Assembly: GCA_934466455.1 (NCBI GenBank)
Contig: CAKSLF010000013.1
Span: 1 to 49,444, forward strand
DNA from: an uncultured Oscillospiraceae bacterium
GTDB lineage: Bacteria; Bacillota; Clostridia; Oscillospirales; Ruminococcaceae
Reading direction: 5' to 3'
DNA length: 49,444 nucleotides
The translations under genes and the position numbers were made by a program. How positions within the stretch are numbered: the first letter of the stretch is position 1; every line of letters begins with the position of its first letter. This document shows, piece after piece, positions 1 through 9,100 of the stretch. Below the pieces are notes generated by a model. That model was not told the origin of the DNA, did no database searches, and saw nothing but the letters and a program-made list of their open reading frames with translations.

Positions 1-144
1 AGCGTGACCTACGAGGGCAAAACCGTACCCGGCGGCACCATTGGCTGTGAAGCTCTGAACATCCCGGATACGCTGAGAGAAAAGCTGGCACAGGCAAGTA
101 TTTCCTTGCAGAAGATCGTCGCAGCAATCAAAGAGAAAATCTGA
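1..144 (+). CDS. C-terminal end of an unrecognised ICE-type protein (5' cut by window)
   Basis: Frame 1 is open from the first base and ends at TGA 142-144, giving 47 residues. The segment contains TVPGGTIGCEALNIPDTL and ends in a Lys/Ile-rich helix (IVAAIKEKI). I do not recognise the family. It sits immediately upstream of the sigma-70-like gene with only a few bases between them, suggesting co-transcription in the element. Most of the protein lies outside the window. Confidence 0.55.
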   Translation, partial: SVTYEGKTVPGGTIGCEALNIPDTLREKLAQASISLQKIVAAIKEKI

Positions 145-185
145 CTGCCGAGTTGCTTCGTCCTGCCAAGGGCAGTGTTCTGCAT

Positions 186-1219
186 ATGATACAGCTTGCA
201 GCGGATATGAAGGATAATCGTAATGAGATGATACCAGCGCAGTTTGTGGACCGGACATGGGATTTGACCGGCTATGTGGCAAAAGTACCGTTCTATAATG
301 CCGATGATCTGACCATGCGCAAAGTCCGGAGCGTCTTTCAGCTTGACCCGGAACCGCCCAAAAAGGAGCTGAACGACTACATATGCGAAGCTGTCCGGAA
401 AAGAGATTTATCCTACTTTTCCTTCTTCCTGCACCACTTTGAAAAGCGGCTGAATGGCGTGATCTACCGTTTTCTTACCCGCAACGGATATGACCGCTAT
501 GACCCGGCGCAGTTTCTGGACTACAAGCTGGAAGTTTTGCAAATGCTGCTATACTGTCTGCCAAAGTTCGACCCGGAGCAGAAAACGGAGTTTTTGAAAT
601 ATGCGAAGCACTATATCCGGGACGGACTGCTGTTCTGCCGCATGATGGGCGACGCCGGTTCCTTTGCCAGCCTTGCGGAGTACCGGTGCGTGCGGCAAAC
701 CGGTGCTATGTATAACAATTCGGGCAAAAGCTGCGCAGAGGTCGTTTCCGAGTTTGCTGCCCAAAGCGGATATAAGGACGAAAGCGGATTTGCGGACGAG
801 CTGCTGACCATTGCCCGGCGCAACCGCAGCGTTGTTTTCCTCTACCGCACGGAGCAGGACGAGGACAGCGAAGAAACCGGCGTGGATGTGATATGCGACG
901 ATAGCTGGAACTATGCCGACACCCTCTGGAACGGGATTCAGGCAAAGGCGGTCGCAGCGGCGTTTGAGCAGTTATCCTATAAAGAGCAATGGTATCTGGA
1001 AAAGCGGAACGCCATCTGTATGATCTGCGGGCGTGTCAGCCCTTTGTCCACGCCGCCTTTGAGGACTTGGCGGTGGATTTCGAGGGTACGACAGCCGGCG
1101 GTGCGGAGCGGTTCTACCGGCGGACGCTTGACAAGCTGCGCCTGAAGCTGCTGAAAAGCGGACTTGTCCATACCGTGACGCTGAAGCAGACCGAGTGCCG
1201 CAAAAGGAACAAAAAATAA
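186..1219 (+). pseudogene. Frameshifted sigma-70-like ICE protein
   Basis: Two overlapping frames make one protein. The first runs from about 186 (ATG; TTG at 153 is also possible) to roughly 1055. The second continues from about 1055 to the stop at 1219. The first part contains a sigma-region-2-like stretch (LEVLQMLLYCLPKFDP, then FLKYAKHYIRDGLL). The join recreates a region-4-like end (LSYKEQWYLEKRNAICM, then FEDLAVDFEGTT and FYRRTLDKLRLKLL). A one-base loss near 1050-1060 explains the break, because coding character switches cleanly from one frame to the other. Proteins of this look are common in Clostridia conjugative elements as sigma-like regulators, a recollection I cannot verify here. 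The frameshift could also be a sequencing error. Confidence 0.6.
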
Positions 1220-1374
1220 CCGCCGCTGTCTACCTGTATCAGGTGGACAACGACGGCGAGCGGGGTGAACTGCGGTTTGATTTTGAGAACGGCACGGCGG
1301 AGATCGTAAAGCTGGCAGATTGGGATACGGTAAAGTCCAATGTCTTTGCAAAAGCGGCGATCCGGTTTGTTCAT
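1195..1374 (+). pseudogene. Truncated small ICE-associated protein
   Basis: A GTG start at 1195 overlaps the end of the sigma-like gene. The product begins PQKEQKITAAVYLYQVDNDG and keeps a coherent coding character to about residue 59 (FAKAAIRFV, about 1371). After that the frame runs on to 1464 through sequence that reads as non-coding and overlaps the stop of the minus-strand radical SAM gene. I infer the gene was cut when the cassette to its right was inserted or joined. The family is a small acidic protein of unknown function that follows sigma-like genes in such elements. No function is proposed. Confidence 0.5.
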
Positions 1375-1460
1375 AGATTTCCAACAGATTGCTTGCCGTA
1401 CTCTTCGGTCATTTCGGCAAACTCATCCGCATTCAAAAATCATTTTCCGGCAGATCATAT

Positions 1461-2540
1461 TTAACATTGCGATTCCCTCTGCATTTTGAATATGGATTCC
1501 ATGTAGCTATCGCAGTACCGACATAGTGCTTCGGGCGGCTCGTTTGCAGATTGTGTAACAGCGATGCACACTGGGCAGAGAATCCGCTTGTGACAGCCAG
1601 AGCATTTTTGCGGTAAAGTTTGGGCGTTCATCACATGGTCAAGGTTTGCCCATATGTTTGTAAAGCTTTCACTTTTCAACGACCTTCCTAATTGCGGAAG
1701 CATTCCACAGGGCAAAAGTTGACCGTCCCATGTGACCCAAAATGCGCCGCGACCTGCCATACAGGAAGCAGCCTTTCCCTCGGAGGGTAACTCAGAGGCA
1801 TGTTCACGCACCCGTATAAGGATATCGGCACGCCGTTTTTTCTGCGTGGAGTCCATCGTAATCTGATCAAATGCCGCACCAAGTCTTCCATATTCCTCAG
1901 GAGGTAGAAAGCAGCCTTTGTCTGATTTCCTGCTACAACGAAGAGGCGGAAACAAGTAGCTGGTCATACGAATTGGGATATCATTCTGTTTTGCAAACGA
2001 TACGATATGCTCCATATCAGCCGCATTGTGCCGGGTAAAGGTGGTGTTGATGCAGACCGGAATATTTGCTTCTTTCAGCAGGCCAATACCATGAAGTGCC
2101 GCTTCATAGCTATTCGCACTGCCGCAGACCCTTTGATATGTATCAGAGGAAGCACCGTAGAGCGTTACATTGACCTTCTCCGGCGGGTGTTCAGCAAGAC
2201 AGCGCACGATGTATTCGTCAACCAATGTTCCATTTGTGTTTAGCGTCAGCAAAATTCCCATTTCTGCAAGGCCGGAATATATTTCAGAAAAATCCGGGCG
2301 CAGAAGAGGTTCCCCGCCTGTGAGCAACAGGTATACCATCCCGGCATCTACTGCTTGCTTGCCAAGTGAAAGCCATTCGTCGGCAGTAAGCTCCTGACCT
2401 ATAGCGGCTTCCTCTGTCGCAGACATCCGGATATAGCACATTTCACAAGACAGATTGCAGCGCGGAGTCAGCTCAAAGGTGCCGCTGACGGGGATATGAT
2501 TGATCGCAGCTTTCTGAAAAACATATTTTTTGATATTCAT
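1461..2540 (-). CDS. Radical SAM/SPASM peptide-maturase-like enzyme
   Basis: 359 residues. The N-terminal radical SAM motif is C28-N-L-S-C32-E-M-C35, which binds the 4Fe-4S cluster that cleaves S-adenosylmethionine. It is followed by the SAM-binding LLLTGGEPLLRPDF segment at about 72-85. The C-terminal quarter is Cys-rich (SCMAGRGAFWV, LLPCGMLP, KCSGCHKRILCPVC, ALCRYC), the pattern of a SPASM domain with auxiliary Fe-S clusters. SPASM enzymes modify ribosomally made peptides or proteins (thioether, epimer or C-C links) or act as anaerobic sulfatase maturases. It is the last gene of the minus-strand operon 11063 to 1461, with a PqqD-like protein at the operon head, which favours peptide modification. 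The target and chemistry cannot be read from sequence. The start is ATG at 2540 behind GAGG. Confidence 0.88.
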   Translation of the reverse strand: MNIKKYVFQKAAINHIPVSGTFELTPRCNLSCEMCYIRMSATEEAAIGQELTADEWLSLGKQAVDAGMVYLLLTGGEPLLRPDFSEIYSGLAEMGILLTLNTNGTLVDEYIVRCLAEHPPEKVNVTLYGASSDTYQRVCGSANSYEAALHGIGLLKEANIPVCINTTFTRHNAADMEHIVSFAKQNDIPIRMTSYLFPPLRCSRKSDKGCFLPPEEYGRLGAAFDQITMDSTQKKRRADILIRVREHASELPSEGKAASCMAGRGAFWVTWDGQLLPCGMLPQLGRSLKSESFTNIWANLDHVMNAQTLPQKCSGCHKRILCPVCIAVTQSANEPPEALCRYCDSYMESIFKMQRESQC

Positions 2541-2550
2541 AATCCTCTAT

Positions 2551-2592
2551 CGCAAATGCGGACTTCCCCAAGGAAAAGGAAGCCCGCATTTC
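2551..2592. other. Hairpin between GH20 and radical SAM genes
   Basis: The 60-bp gap between the two genes contains an imperfect inverted repeat: AATGCGGACTTCC, an A-rich loop, then GGAAGCCCGCATT. There is no clear U-run on the minus-strand side, so it may be an RNA processing or stability element that lowers radical SAM expression relative to the secreted enzyme rather than a full terminator. Confidence 0.45.
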
Positions 2593-2600
2593 TGTGTGCC

Positions 2601-5081
2601 TTATCTTACAATAACGCCAATCGATCTGCTATCCGGTGAGCGAACACCATCGGCGTTGACTGCGTAAAATGTATAAGTATGCTCACCCTTCACCTCGGCA
2701 TTGAGGCAAATCTGAGCACCCTCCTTTACATATTTCAGCCGTGCACTGCTGAGCAGAGCAAGTGCCCGCAACTCCACCCTTTGTCCGTTCTCGTCATAGA
2801 CCTCATAGCCAGTAATGTTCAAATCCTTGCGGACATAAGCAGTGAAAATAAAGATTTTTCCCTGATTTGCTTTCTTTGATTTAACTGCGAGCGACAAAAA
2901 CCAGTCCTCATCATCGGAAGCAACCTTGTCAGAAGCACGAAGCTGACTGCGCAGATAGGCAAGGCGTTCCGCTGCCGCGTCGACCTGCTCCTGCGTGGGA
3001 TTACTGCTGTTCCGGAGTTCACGGGCTGTCTCTGCATAAACCTGATATGCAGTGTAGGTTTCTGTGGTATAATCCGCTCCGTTTGTGCTGTCAAAGATTG
3101 ATAGTTCTTCATCAAGTGCAGTAAAATTCACCGTGACAAGCAGTTCCAGTGCTGCCCGTGCTGTCTGGATTGCAGATACCGCATTATCTACATCTGCCTG
3201 TGTTGGCTTCTTTGCAGCAAGTACTGCCCTGCCGCTGTTCACTGCAGCGGTATATTTTTCAAAGCTCAGTTTGGTGTAAAGTGCAGCATCAGTGGCTTCA
3301 TATTCCGCAATAACGGCCTTCAGTGCGGTCATATCCGGTGCAATATACTGCTTGATTTCCGGTGCGGCAGGAAGATTCGTGGGTGCATCACCAATTAACT
3401 TCAGAAGCTGCTGCGCAGAAGAGTAGCTTACTGTCTTGTTCAGGTCAGCATCCCAGGCCTTGGCACCATTTACCCGCAAGCAGGGAATAATACCTGCCTT
3501 GACAGTGGCTGCTGATTCCGTGCTGGGCTTATCGCACCAAACACAGAAGGCACTTCCCTTTACATTGGCGTTCCCAATGGCTGTATTTGAACCGGTGCCG
3601 CCGTAAGGGATAAAGATATTAGGCGCCCAGTTTTCATAGATACGCTGTTGGGTAATGCCCTTATAACCGCTTCCGTCATGCGCTTGTCCCAAGACATAAT
3701 AGTTATAGTCGTTCAGAAAATTGTACGCCTTATATCCAGCGTCCAGATATGTCCAGATGTTGTTCTTGCTGTTATTCGCAGTTGGCGTCCAATACTGGAT
3801 CTCCATCCCCGGATTCAGCGTCACCACCTTGCTCCAGCCGGTGTCGGCAGATCGTAAGGCGTCATCGTTCCACATACGGATAGAGGTATAGCCATAGCTC
3901 TTTACCAGATCGTATATGTCGTTCATGTAATACATAAACGCATCATAAGCCACAGCATTTTTGTTGCCGCTGCGACTCTGCGCATAGGTTTTCCAGTGGT
4001 CGAGCTGTTTCCACTTGGAGACTGAAGCAAGCGATGTACCCCAGCCCAACAGCTCATCTCCGCCGATGTCGAACTTGGTGCAGCCCAACTCCTTGAAGAA
4101 GGCAGCGTATTCCGCATAGAGGTTTTTGGCAAAAGTCACAGCCTCCGTGTTTGAGATATCAATACCACGGGAATAGTTCTTTTGCGCAGCTTCCGGGCCG
4201 GAGCCTTGAACGATAGCTGTCTTTCCATTGTAATGGTAGTAGTTGCCGATATCCGTACCATATTTGGCATTGTACTTCTTGACGGCGTAGTTCATGTGAC
4301 CGGGACTGTCAAGGGAGGGAATGATCTCCACATGATAGAGCTTCGCCACCGACGCGATTTCCCGCATTTCGTCCTGCGTGATATATTTGCCATTGTCTGC
4401 GGCAACGCCATAAGATGCGCCGCCAATGCAGAGAGTATTGTCGCCGCCTGCCAGCCAAGGATAAGTTTTGCTTTCCAGCCGGAAGCCCATCTCCTCAGAG
4501 AAATGAATATAGATGGCGTTCATATTTGACCAGGAGATTTCACGGATCATATCCTTGATCCAATCGGGGGAGTAATATTTCCGCCCGCAGTCAAGGAAGA
4601 AAGCACGTTCCGGATAGTCCGGCTTTACTGTAACGCCGGTTGCTTTGCTGAGGCCTACCCCAGTGAGCAGTGCCTTCTCCACAAAGCGGCAGCCGTAAAA
4701 CAAGCCGTCCGCATCGGAGGCTTTGACACAAAGCTGTCCGCCGTTGATAGAGATCTGATAGCCCTCTTCCGCAATACCCAGAGAGGTGTCCAGTAGAAGT
4801 ACAATATCATGCTCTCCTGCCAGATTCTGTGTTCCGTAGGAAATTGGCAGAGTTGTTGTGGTCAATCCCTTTGCCTGCATTTCCTGAGAGAACAGTTGAA
4901 TCTGGGCTTTCAGATCAGCATTGCTTATGTTAGTATCAGCGGTTTCTACCCAATAAATCTCGGTATCACTTGCGATTTGCCATTCTGAAGCAGCAAACGC
5001 TGTTGTAGGAAGCAGAGCGACAAGCATTACAAACGCAAGAAAGAGTGCCGTAAACTTGGCACCGTGTGTTTTTTCTGTCAT
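2601..5081 (-). CDS. Secreted GH20 beta-N-acetylhexosaminidase with FIVAR repeats
   Basis: 826 residues from the ATG at 5081. That start overlaps the preceding stop as TAATG, so translation is probably coupled, and it places a classic signal peptide first (K-rich start, hydrophobic FTALFLAFVMLVALLPTTAFA, cleavage near residue 31). A GH20 N-terminal domain (about 40-155) precedes the catalytic barrel (about 160-500). The substrate-assisted Asp-Glu pair is visible as FDIGGDELLGW (D342-E343). Two FIVAR-type helical repeats follow (about 585-650 and 655-715). The C-terminal beta domain resembles the end of the 1491-aa protein in the same operon. The family hydrolyses terminal GlcNAc/GalNAc from glycans; use on mucin or host glycans is inference. 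There is no LPXTG or C-terminal membrane anchor, so release or non-covalent attachment is likely. Confidence 0.88.
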   Translation of the reverse strand: MTEKTHGAKFTALFLAFVMLVALLPTTAFAASEWQIASDTEIYWVETADTNISNADLKAQIQLFSQEMQAKGLTTTTLPISYGTQNLAGEHDIVLLLDTSLGIAEEGYQISINGGQLCVKASDADGLFYGCRFVEKALLTGVGLSKATGVTVKPDYPERAFFLDCGRKYYSPDWIKDMIREISWSNMNAIYIHFSEEMGFRLESKTYPWLAGGDNTLCIGGASYGVAADNGKYITQDEMREIASVAKLYHVEIIPSLDSPGHMNYAVKKYNAKYGTDIGNYYHYNGKTAIVQGSGPEAAQKNYSRGIDISNTEAVTFAKNLYAEYAAFFKELGCTKFDIGGDELLGWGTSLASVSKWKQLDHWKTYAQSRSGNKNAVAYDAFMYYMNDIYDLVKSYGYTSIRMWNDDALRSADTGWSKVVTLNPGMEIQYWTPTANNSKNNIWTYLDAGYKAYNFLNDYNYYVLGQAHDGSGYKGITQQRIYENWAPNIFIPYGGTGSNTAIGNANVKGSAFCVWCDKPSTESAATVKAGIIPCLRVNGAKAWDADLNKTVSYSSAQQLLKLIGDAPTNLPAAPEIKQYIAPDMTALKAVIAEYEATDAALYTKLSFEKYTAAVNSGRAVLAAKKPTQADVDNAVSAIQTARAALELLVTVNFTALDEELSIFDSTNGADYTTETYTAYQVYAETARELRNSSNPTQEQVDAAAERLAYLRSQLRASDKVASDDEDWFLSLAVKSKKANQGKIFIFTAYVRKDLNITGYEVYDENGQRVELRALALLSSARLKYVKEGAQICLNAEVKGEHTYTFYAVNADGVRSPDSRSIGVIVR

Positions 5082-5920
5082 TATGTAATAATCCTCGTTT
5101 CTTTTGTGTTCAAATAGTGGAGCAGGCATTCCGGTGCTGAAGAATCCGGCAAACAGCGTAGCCGTACATATTCCGTCCGCTGCGAATATATTGCCGCAAG
5201 CCGCAAGAGGCTTCTATTAAAATCAGCATCCCAATCACTCTTTACCGCTTCACTATATAGAAGAAGGTAACGTTCTCGCATGGTCAACGGAGTGATGGTA
5301 TTTTCGGATCCCTTCTCAAGCTGTACGATGACAGCTACCGGGGCACAGATATTTCGGTATATCCCGGAACTGCCTGCGATGGGACTGCCGTAAGCGATCA
5401 GATTGGTTCCATTGTCATAGAGGATAACCTTATCCCCATTGATAACCTTGGCATGCAGGGAGTGCTCCCATATCTCCGCCTGCGTGGACTTCCCGCCGCC
5501 GGATGGTGCAGTAAAGAGAATTGCCTTTTCATGATATAGGACAGCCGATGCGTGTAGGATCAGTCTGCCATAGTGCAACAACGGGTGCTCCAACACCAGA
5601 TACAATAACCAATTTGCATTTTGCGCAAATCTTTCCCGAAACTCTTGTGGTATTACAAGAGTTATCTGCTCTGGTTTCAACTTTGACTCCAGCCGGTAGA
5701 TACTCTTACCATGATCCCAATAGAAGCTCTGGAGTATAGTATCTTGCAGCCATTTGTCTTTTTGCAGGTCTTCTGTTTCCACATTGATATTCACATCCGG
5801 CTCTGCCGGAAATGCCTCCGTCACAAGAAACGGGCGAAAGTATTCCGGCAGATTCAGGAAGAAAGGGGAACAAATACGGAAATACAGCCCCGCAATACTC
5901 AGGTCATAGTGGAATTGCAT
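5081..5920 (-). CDS. HPr-kinase-like P-loop protein (ScmC-like)
   Basis: 279 residues from ATG 5920, chosen because AAGGA lies 7 bases upstream. A longer frame back to 5971 would overlap the upstream peptide gene. The Walker A motif APSGGGKST (138-146) sits in the HPr kinase/PEPCK-type fold context (LILHASAVLYHEKAILFTAPSG). The long N-terminal half replaces the normal HPr kinase domain, and there is no PTS context. Similar stand-alone HPr-kinase-like proteins accompany peptide-modification loci, such as ScmC of SynChlorMet cassettes and the kinase of some lasso clusters. Here it lies between the candidate precursor peptide and the GH20 gene, 11 bases after the peptide stop. A kinase acting on the peptide is inference. 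Confidence 0.72.
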   Translation of the reverse strand: MQFHYDLSIAGLYFRICSPFFLNLPEYFRPFLVTEAFPAEPDVNINVETEDLQKDKWLQDTILQSFYWDHGKSIYRLESKLKPEQITLVIPQEFRERFAQNANWLLYLVLEHPLLHYGRLILHASAVLYHEKAILFTAPSGGGKSTQAEIWEHSLHAKVINGDKVILYDNGTNLIAYGSPIAGSSGIYRNICAPVAVIVQLEKGSENTITPLTMRERYLLLYSEAVKSDWDADFNRSLLRLAAIYSQRTEYVRLRCLPDSSAPECLLHYLNTKETRIIT

Positions 5921-5931
5921 TTGACATTCCT

Positions 5932-6150
5932 TCAGGAAGTAAACGCAGTCTGGATATTGCTGTGATAGCAAATCGTGTCATAACCCGGAAGCGTTCCATC
6001 GCCGAACGGTATGGAGCACGTATCTGCAAAGTATCCAAGTTCAATCAGTGAGCGCATATCGTCAAAGTCTGCCGTGCATCCCGCTGCGATAGGCTGGTCG
6101 AGCTGAATTTCGCCTACTGTGATTGTTGGCTTGCTGTAAGGCTTTTTCAT
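5932..6150 (-). CDS. 72-aa Cys-containing peptide, candidate RiPP precursor
   Basis: 72 residues starting MKKPYSKPTITVGEIQL, with a strong AAGGAGG 9 bases before the ATG. The KKPYxKPxI-type start is typical of short precursor peptides next to SPASM enzymes in gut bacteria, as I recall. The rest has three cysteines (C25, C45, C61) in an acidic, Gly/Pro-containing tail (TCSIPFGDGTLPGYDTICY). There is no signal peptide or double-Gly cleavage site. It is encoded 15 bases after the fibro-slime gene and 11 bases before the HPr-kinase-like gene, so it is co-transcribed with the modifying enzymes. I infer it is the substrate of the radical SAM enzyme, with residues 1-23 as leader. No homologue is known to me. 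Confidence 0.62.
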   Translation of the reverse strand: MKKPYSKPTITVGEIQLDQPIAAGCTADFDDMRSLIELGYFADTCSIPFGDGTLPGYDTICYHSNIQTAFTS

Positions 6151-6165
6151 AAGAATTATCCCTCC

Positions 6166-9100
6166 TTACTTAATTGTGACTGTGACCGGTACAGTATTGG
6201 ACGAACGCAGCCCGTTAGAATCGTATACCACAACAGTAAAGTTCAACACGTCACCGCGATTACCCGTAACTGTCCAAACTGCCTGGAATGTAACAATGCC
6301 GTTCTTTTCATTGGACGCAACCTTCTTGAATTCCACCGCATTGCCATCTGCGTCCAGAACCACAACGGAGACAGCATCGCCGCTGACCTTGGCGGTCAAC
6401 ATTGCATTCTTTCCGGAGACGATCTTTGCTGCTTTCAGCACGGCAGATTCGATCACCAGATCTTCATTGATTGTCGGCTCCTCAACAGGTTCTTCAGAAG
6501 GTTCCTCGACAGGCTCCTGCGGTGCAAGAGCCTTGTAATGCTCCTGCATTGCCTTGAAAGCAGTCAGAGCAGGGCTGTTTTCGATAGCATTTGCAGCGGC
6601 AGCAGCCTTGGTTTCCTGTTCAATAAACCCAATCTCATAACCACTGATTTTCAGGTTGGTCAGTGCAAGGGCACTGTAATCAAAGTCTCCGTCATTTGTT
6701 CCCACCATCAGCAGATAACGGTTGTTGGTTTGGTCATAATCAAGATTGGCAGGATCAATCTCGTAGTACTGTTCGGTGCCGCTATCGACTTGATATTTGT
6801 GGGTTCCATTGAGGATTGTATCTGCCGTACTGCCGTAGACCAGATCGACAGAAGCGGGACCCATGTCATAGTCTGCCTTGCGGTGCGCGCCAATCTGAAT
6901 TGTGCGGGCATTTTGCTCCACATTGGCATCGGGATACAGGAAGAACGCAAGGAAGCTGTTGCTCGATTGTCCACACAGATACAACTCATTGTTGGGACCC
7001 AGCTTCAGGTACTGATCGACATCTTCGGCCTCACCCAATAGCTGCTCACCGTTTACATCTTCAATCAATGTTGTACCGGTCACAAGCTGCGTCTCATCCC
7101 CGGTGTCCGAGATATCTGCATAGATTGCCTTGCCATCGCCGATCAAAGATTTGACCTCGTAGAAGCTGGCGTGCGCTTCGTCGGGATTGTAGTAATCAGC
7201 ATAATCGAGTCCTTCAAGCGGCTGATAAATACGGACGCCATCAATATAGAGAATTCTCGTTTTTGTTTCTGTACTGCCCGCCGCTTTCAATGTAACTTTG
7301 TATTCAGCAGCATCCATTCCGGTCACAGAGATGATAGGCACCTGATACAGGTCGCCGCCCTTGCTCTCCGTGATCACAGGGAACTGCTTGACAACGGTAT
7401 AAGTTCCATCACCGTTCTTGCGTTCCACCTTCACAGAGACAACGGCATACTGCTCTTGCGTGGTGCGGCTGACGATCTCAAAGCCCGTTCCACGGAACTC
7501 AAAGCTCATCACATCTGCGGTCTCCTTGACCACCAGCGCACTAAGTGAGCCGTTAGAGCTGTCGCCGCCGCTGAGGCCGAGCTGCTGGTTCAGATAGTTG
7601 ATGACCTCCTGCTGATAGGCGTTTAGGTCAGAGGTGTCCAACACCAGCGTATATTCAGTCCCCTTATCCTCCTGATAGTTGGGATCGGAACCATAGGGAC
7701 TGTTTTGATCCGCGCTCTGCTCGTTGCCCTCGGAATCCGTGGTCTTATAGTGAGCCCAGCCGTTCTTATCCGTATCAATGTAGGTGATACCGGGGAAATC
7801 ATCCTCGTAGTACACCACATTGGCGGGAACGACCTTGACGGTCTCCTCCATCACAACGCCGGTCCTGGTGGTAACGGCGTCAGCGCCATCCTCCAGCACC
7901 TGTACCTTGATCTTCACGGAATCCTCGCCGTTCATGAAGCTGTTCATGGTGTACTTCAAGGATGTAAGATTTTCATCTGCGCCATAGGCAAACGTGCCGT
8001 AATTCTCGATCGCACTTCCATTGGTGATACCAAGTGTGCTGGCAGTGGTGGGATGCTTATTCTCAGCAAGGCTGAGCGTATCGTTGACCATCAGACCAAA
8101 GTCTGCACCATTCAGCTCCACCGGCAGGCTGTAATCCAGAACATAGATGTTGTCTGCGACATCATAGCTGTAAATGGTAACGGCCACGGGGCCATAGTTG
8201 CCCACCTTATAGTAATAGGTGTCGGAGCCGGTCTTGGTGCCGGTGTAAGTGATGCCGTTAGCAGTGACTTTAGCGTTCTCGTTGACAGCAGTGCTGTCGG
8301 TCTTGCCGTTGGGGCCGCAGAGCTGGATATCCGTGCCAGGATTGGTGACGCCCGCCTTGGTAACGGCCTCGATCAGTTCAGCTTTGGTGGCAGTCACGCC
8401 CTTGCCCATCCACTCATAATAGTGGATGCCATCGTACACGAATTCCTGCTTCTGCACTGTGCAGGTTGCGATGCCGTTCAGCGTCTTATGAGAAGCATTT
8501 TCACCCTTAGATATGGCCGAGGTATAGACGGTGTTGGTGAACTTGTTGTCAGTCCACTTTCCATTGGGGATCGTATAGTTAAAGCCGAAGATGGAGATCG
8601 TATCGCCGATCTCAAGGCCATTCTTTAATAGGGCTTTCAGCCCGTCCTCGGTCAGTTCACCGGCAGAATAAGATGCCTTTGTCGTGCCGTCCGAGCCGAT
8701 AACACTGGCATAAAGGTCGGTGATTACGGTCGCAGGGTTTAGGCTGATTGCATCTTTGCTGAGGGAAACACCAATATCGTTATCCCTGAAGGTCAGCTCT
8801 TCGATCTTTGCGTCACCGTTATTGGTGAGCCTGAACTGATAGCGGACAGGCTCGTTAGCATCCACAAAGCCGTAGTTGCCCACGTTTACGCCGTTCTGAT
8901 AGGCAATCTTTTCGGTCAGCATGGAGGGATCAACGATTTTGATGTTGGTATCAATGCCAAAATTGGCCGCTGTGCCATGACGCTCCATGTAATAGAAGTC
9001 AAAGTCGTAAACCTGACCGTCCTTCAGTTCGCAAAGAGTTTTGACATCATTGAGCTTGATTCCGCACTTGGAGATGGCGTGACCGCCGCCCATGTCCAGT

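Noticed and set aside
5921..5971. Longer start for the HPr-kinase-like protein at 5971
   Set aside because: It would overlap the peptide gene, lacks a ribosome site, and the ATG at 5920 has a well-placed AAGGA.
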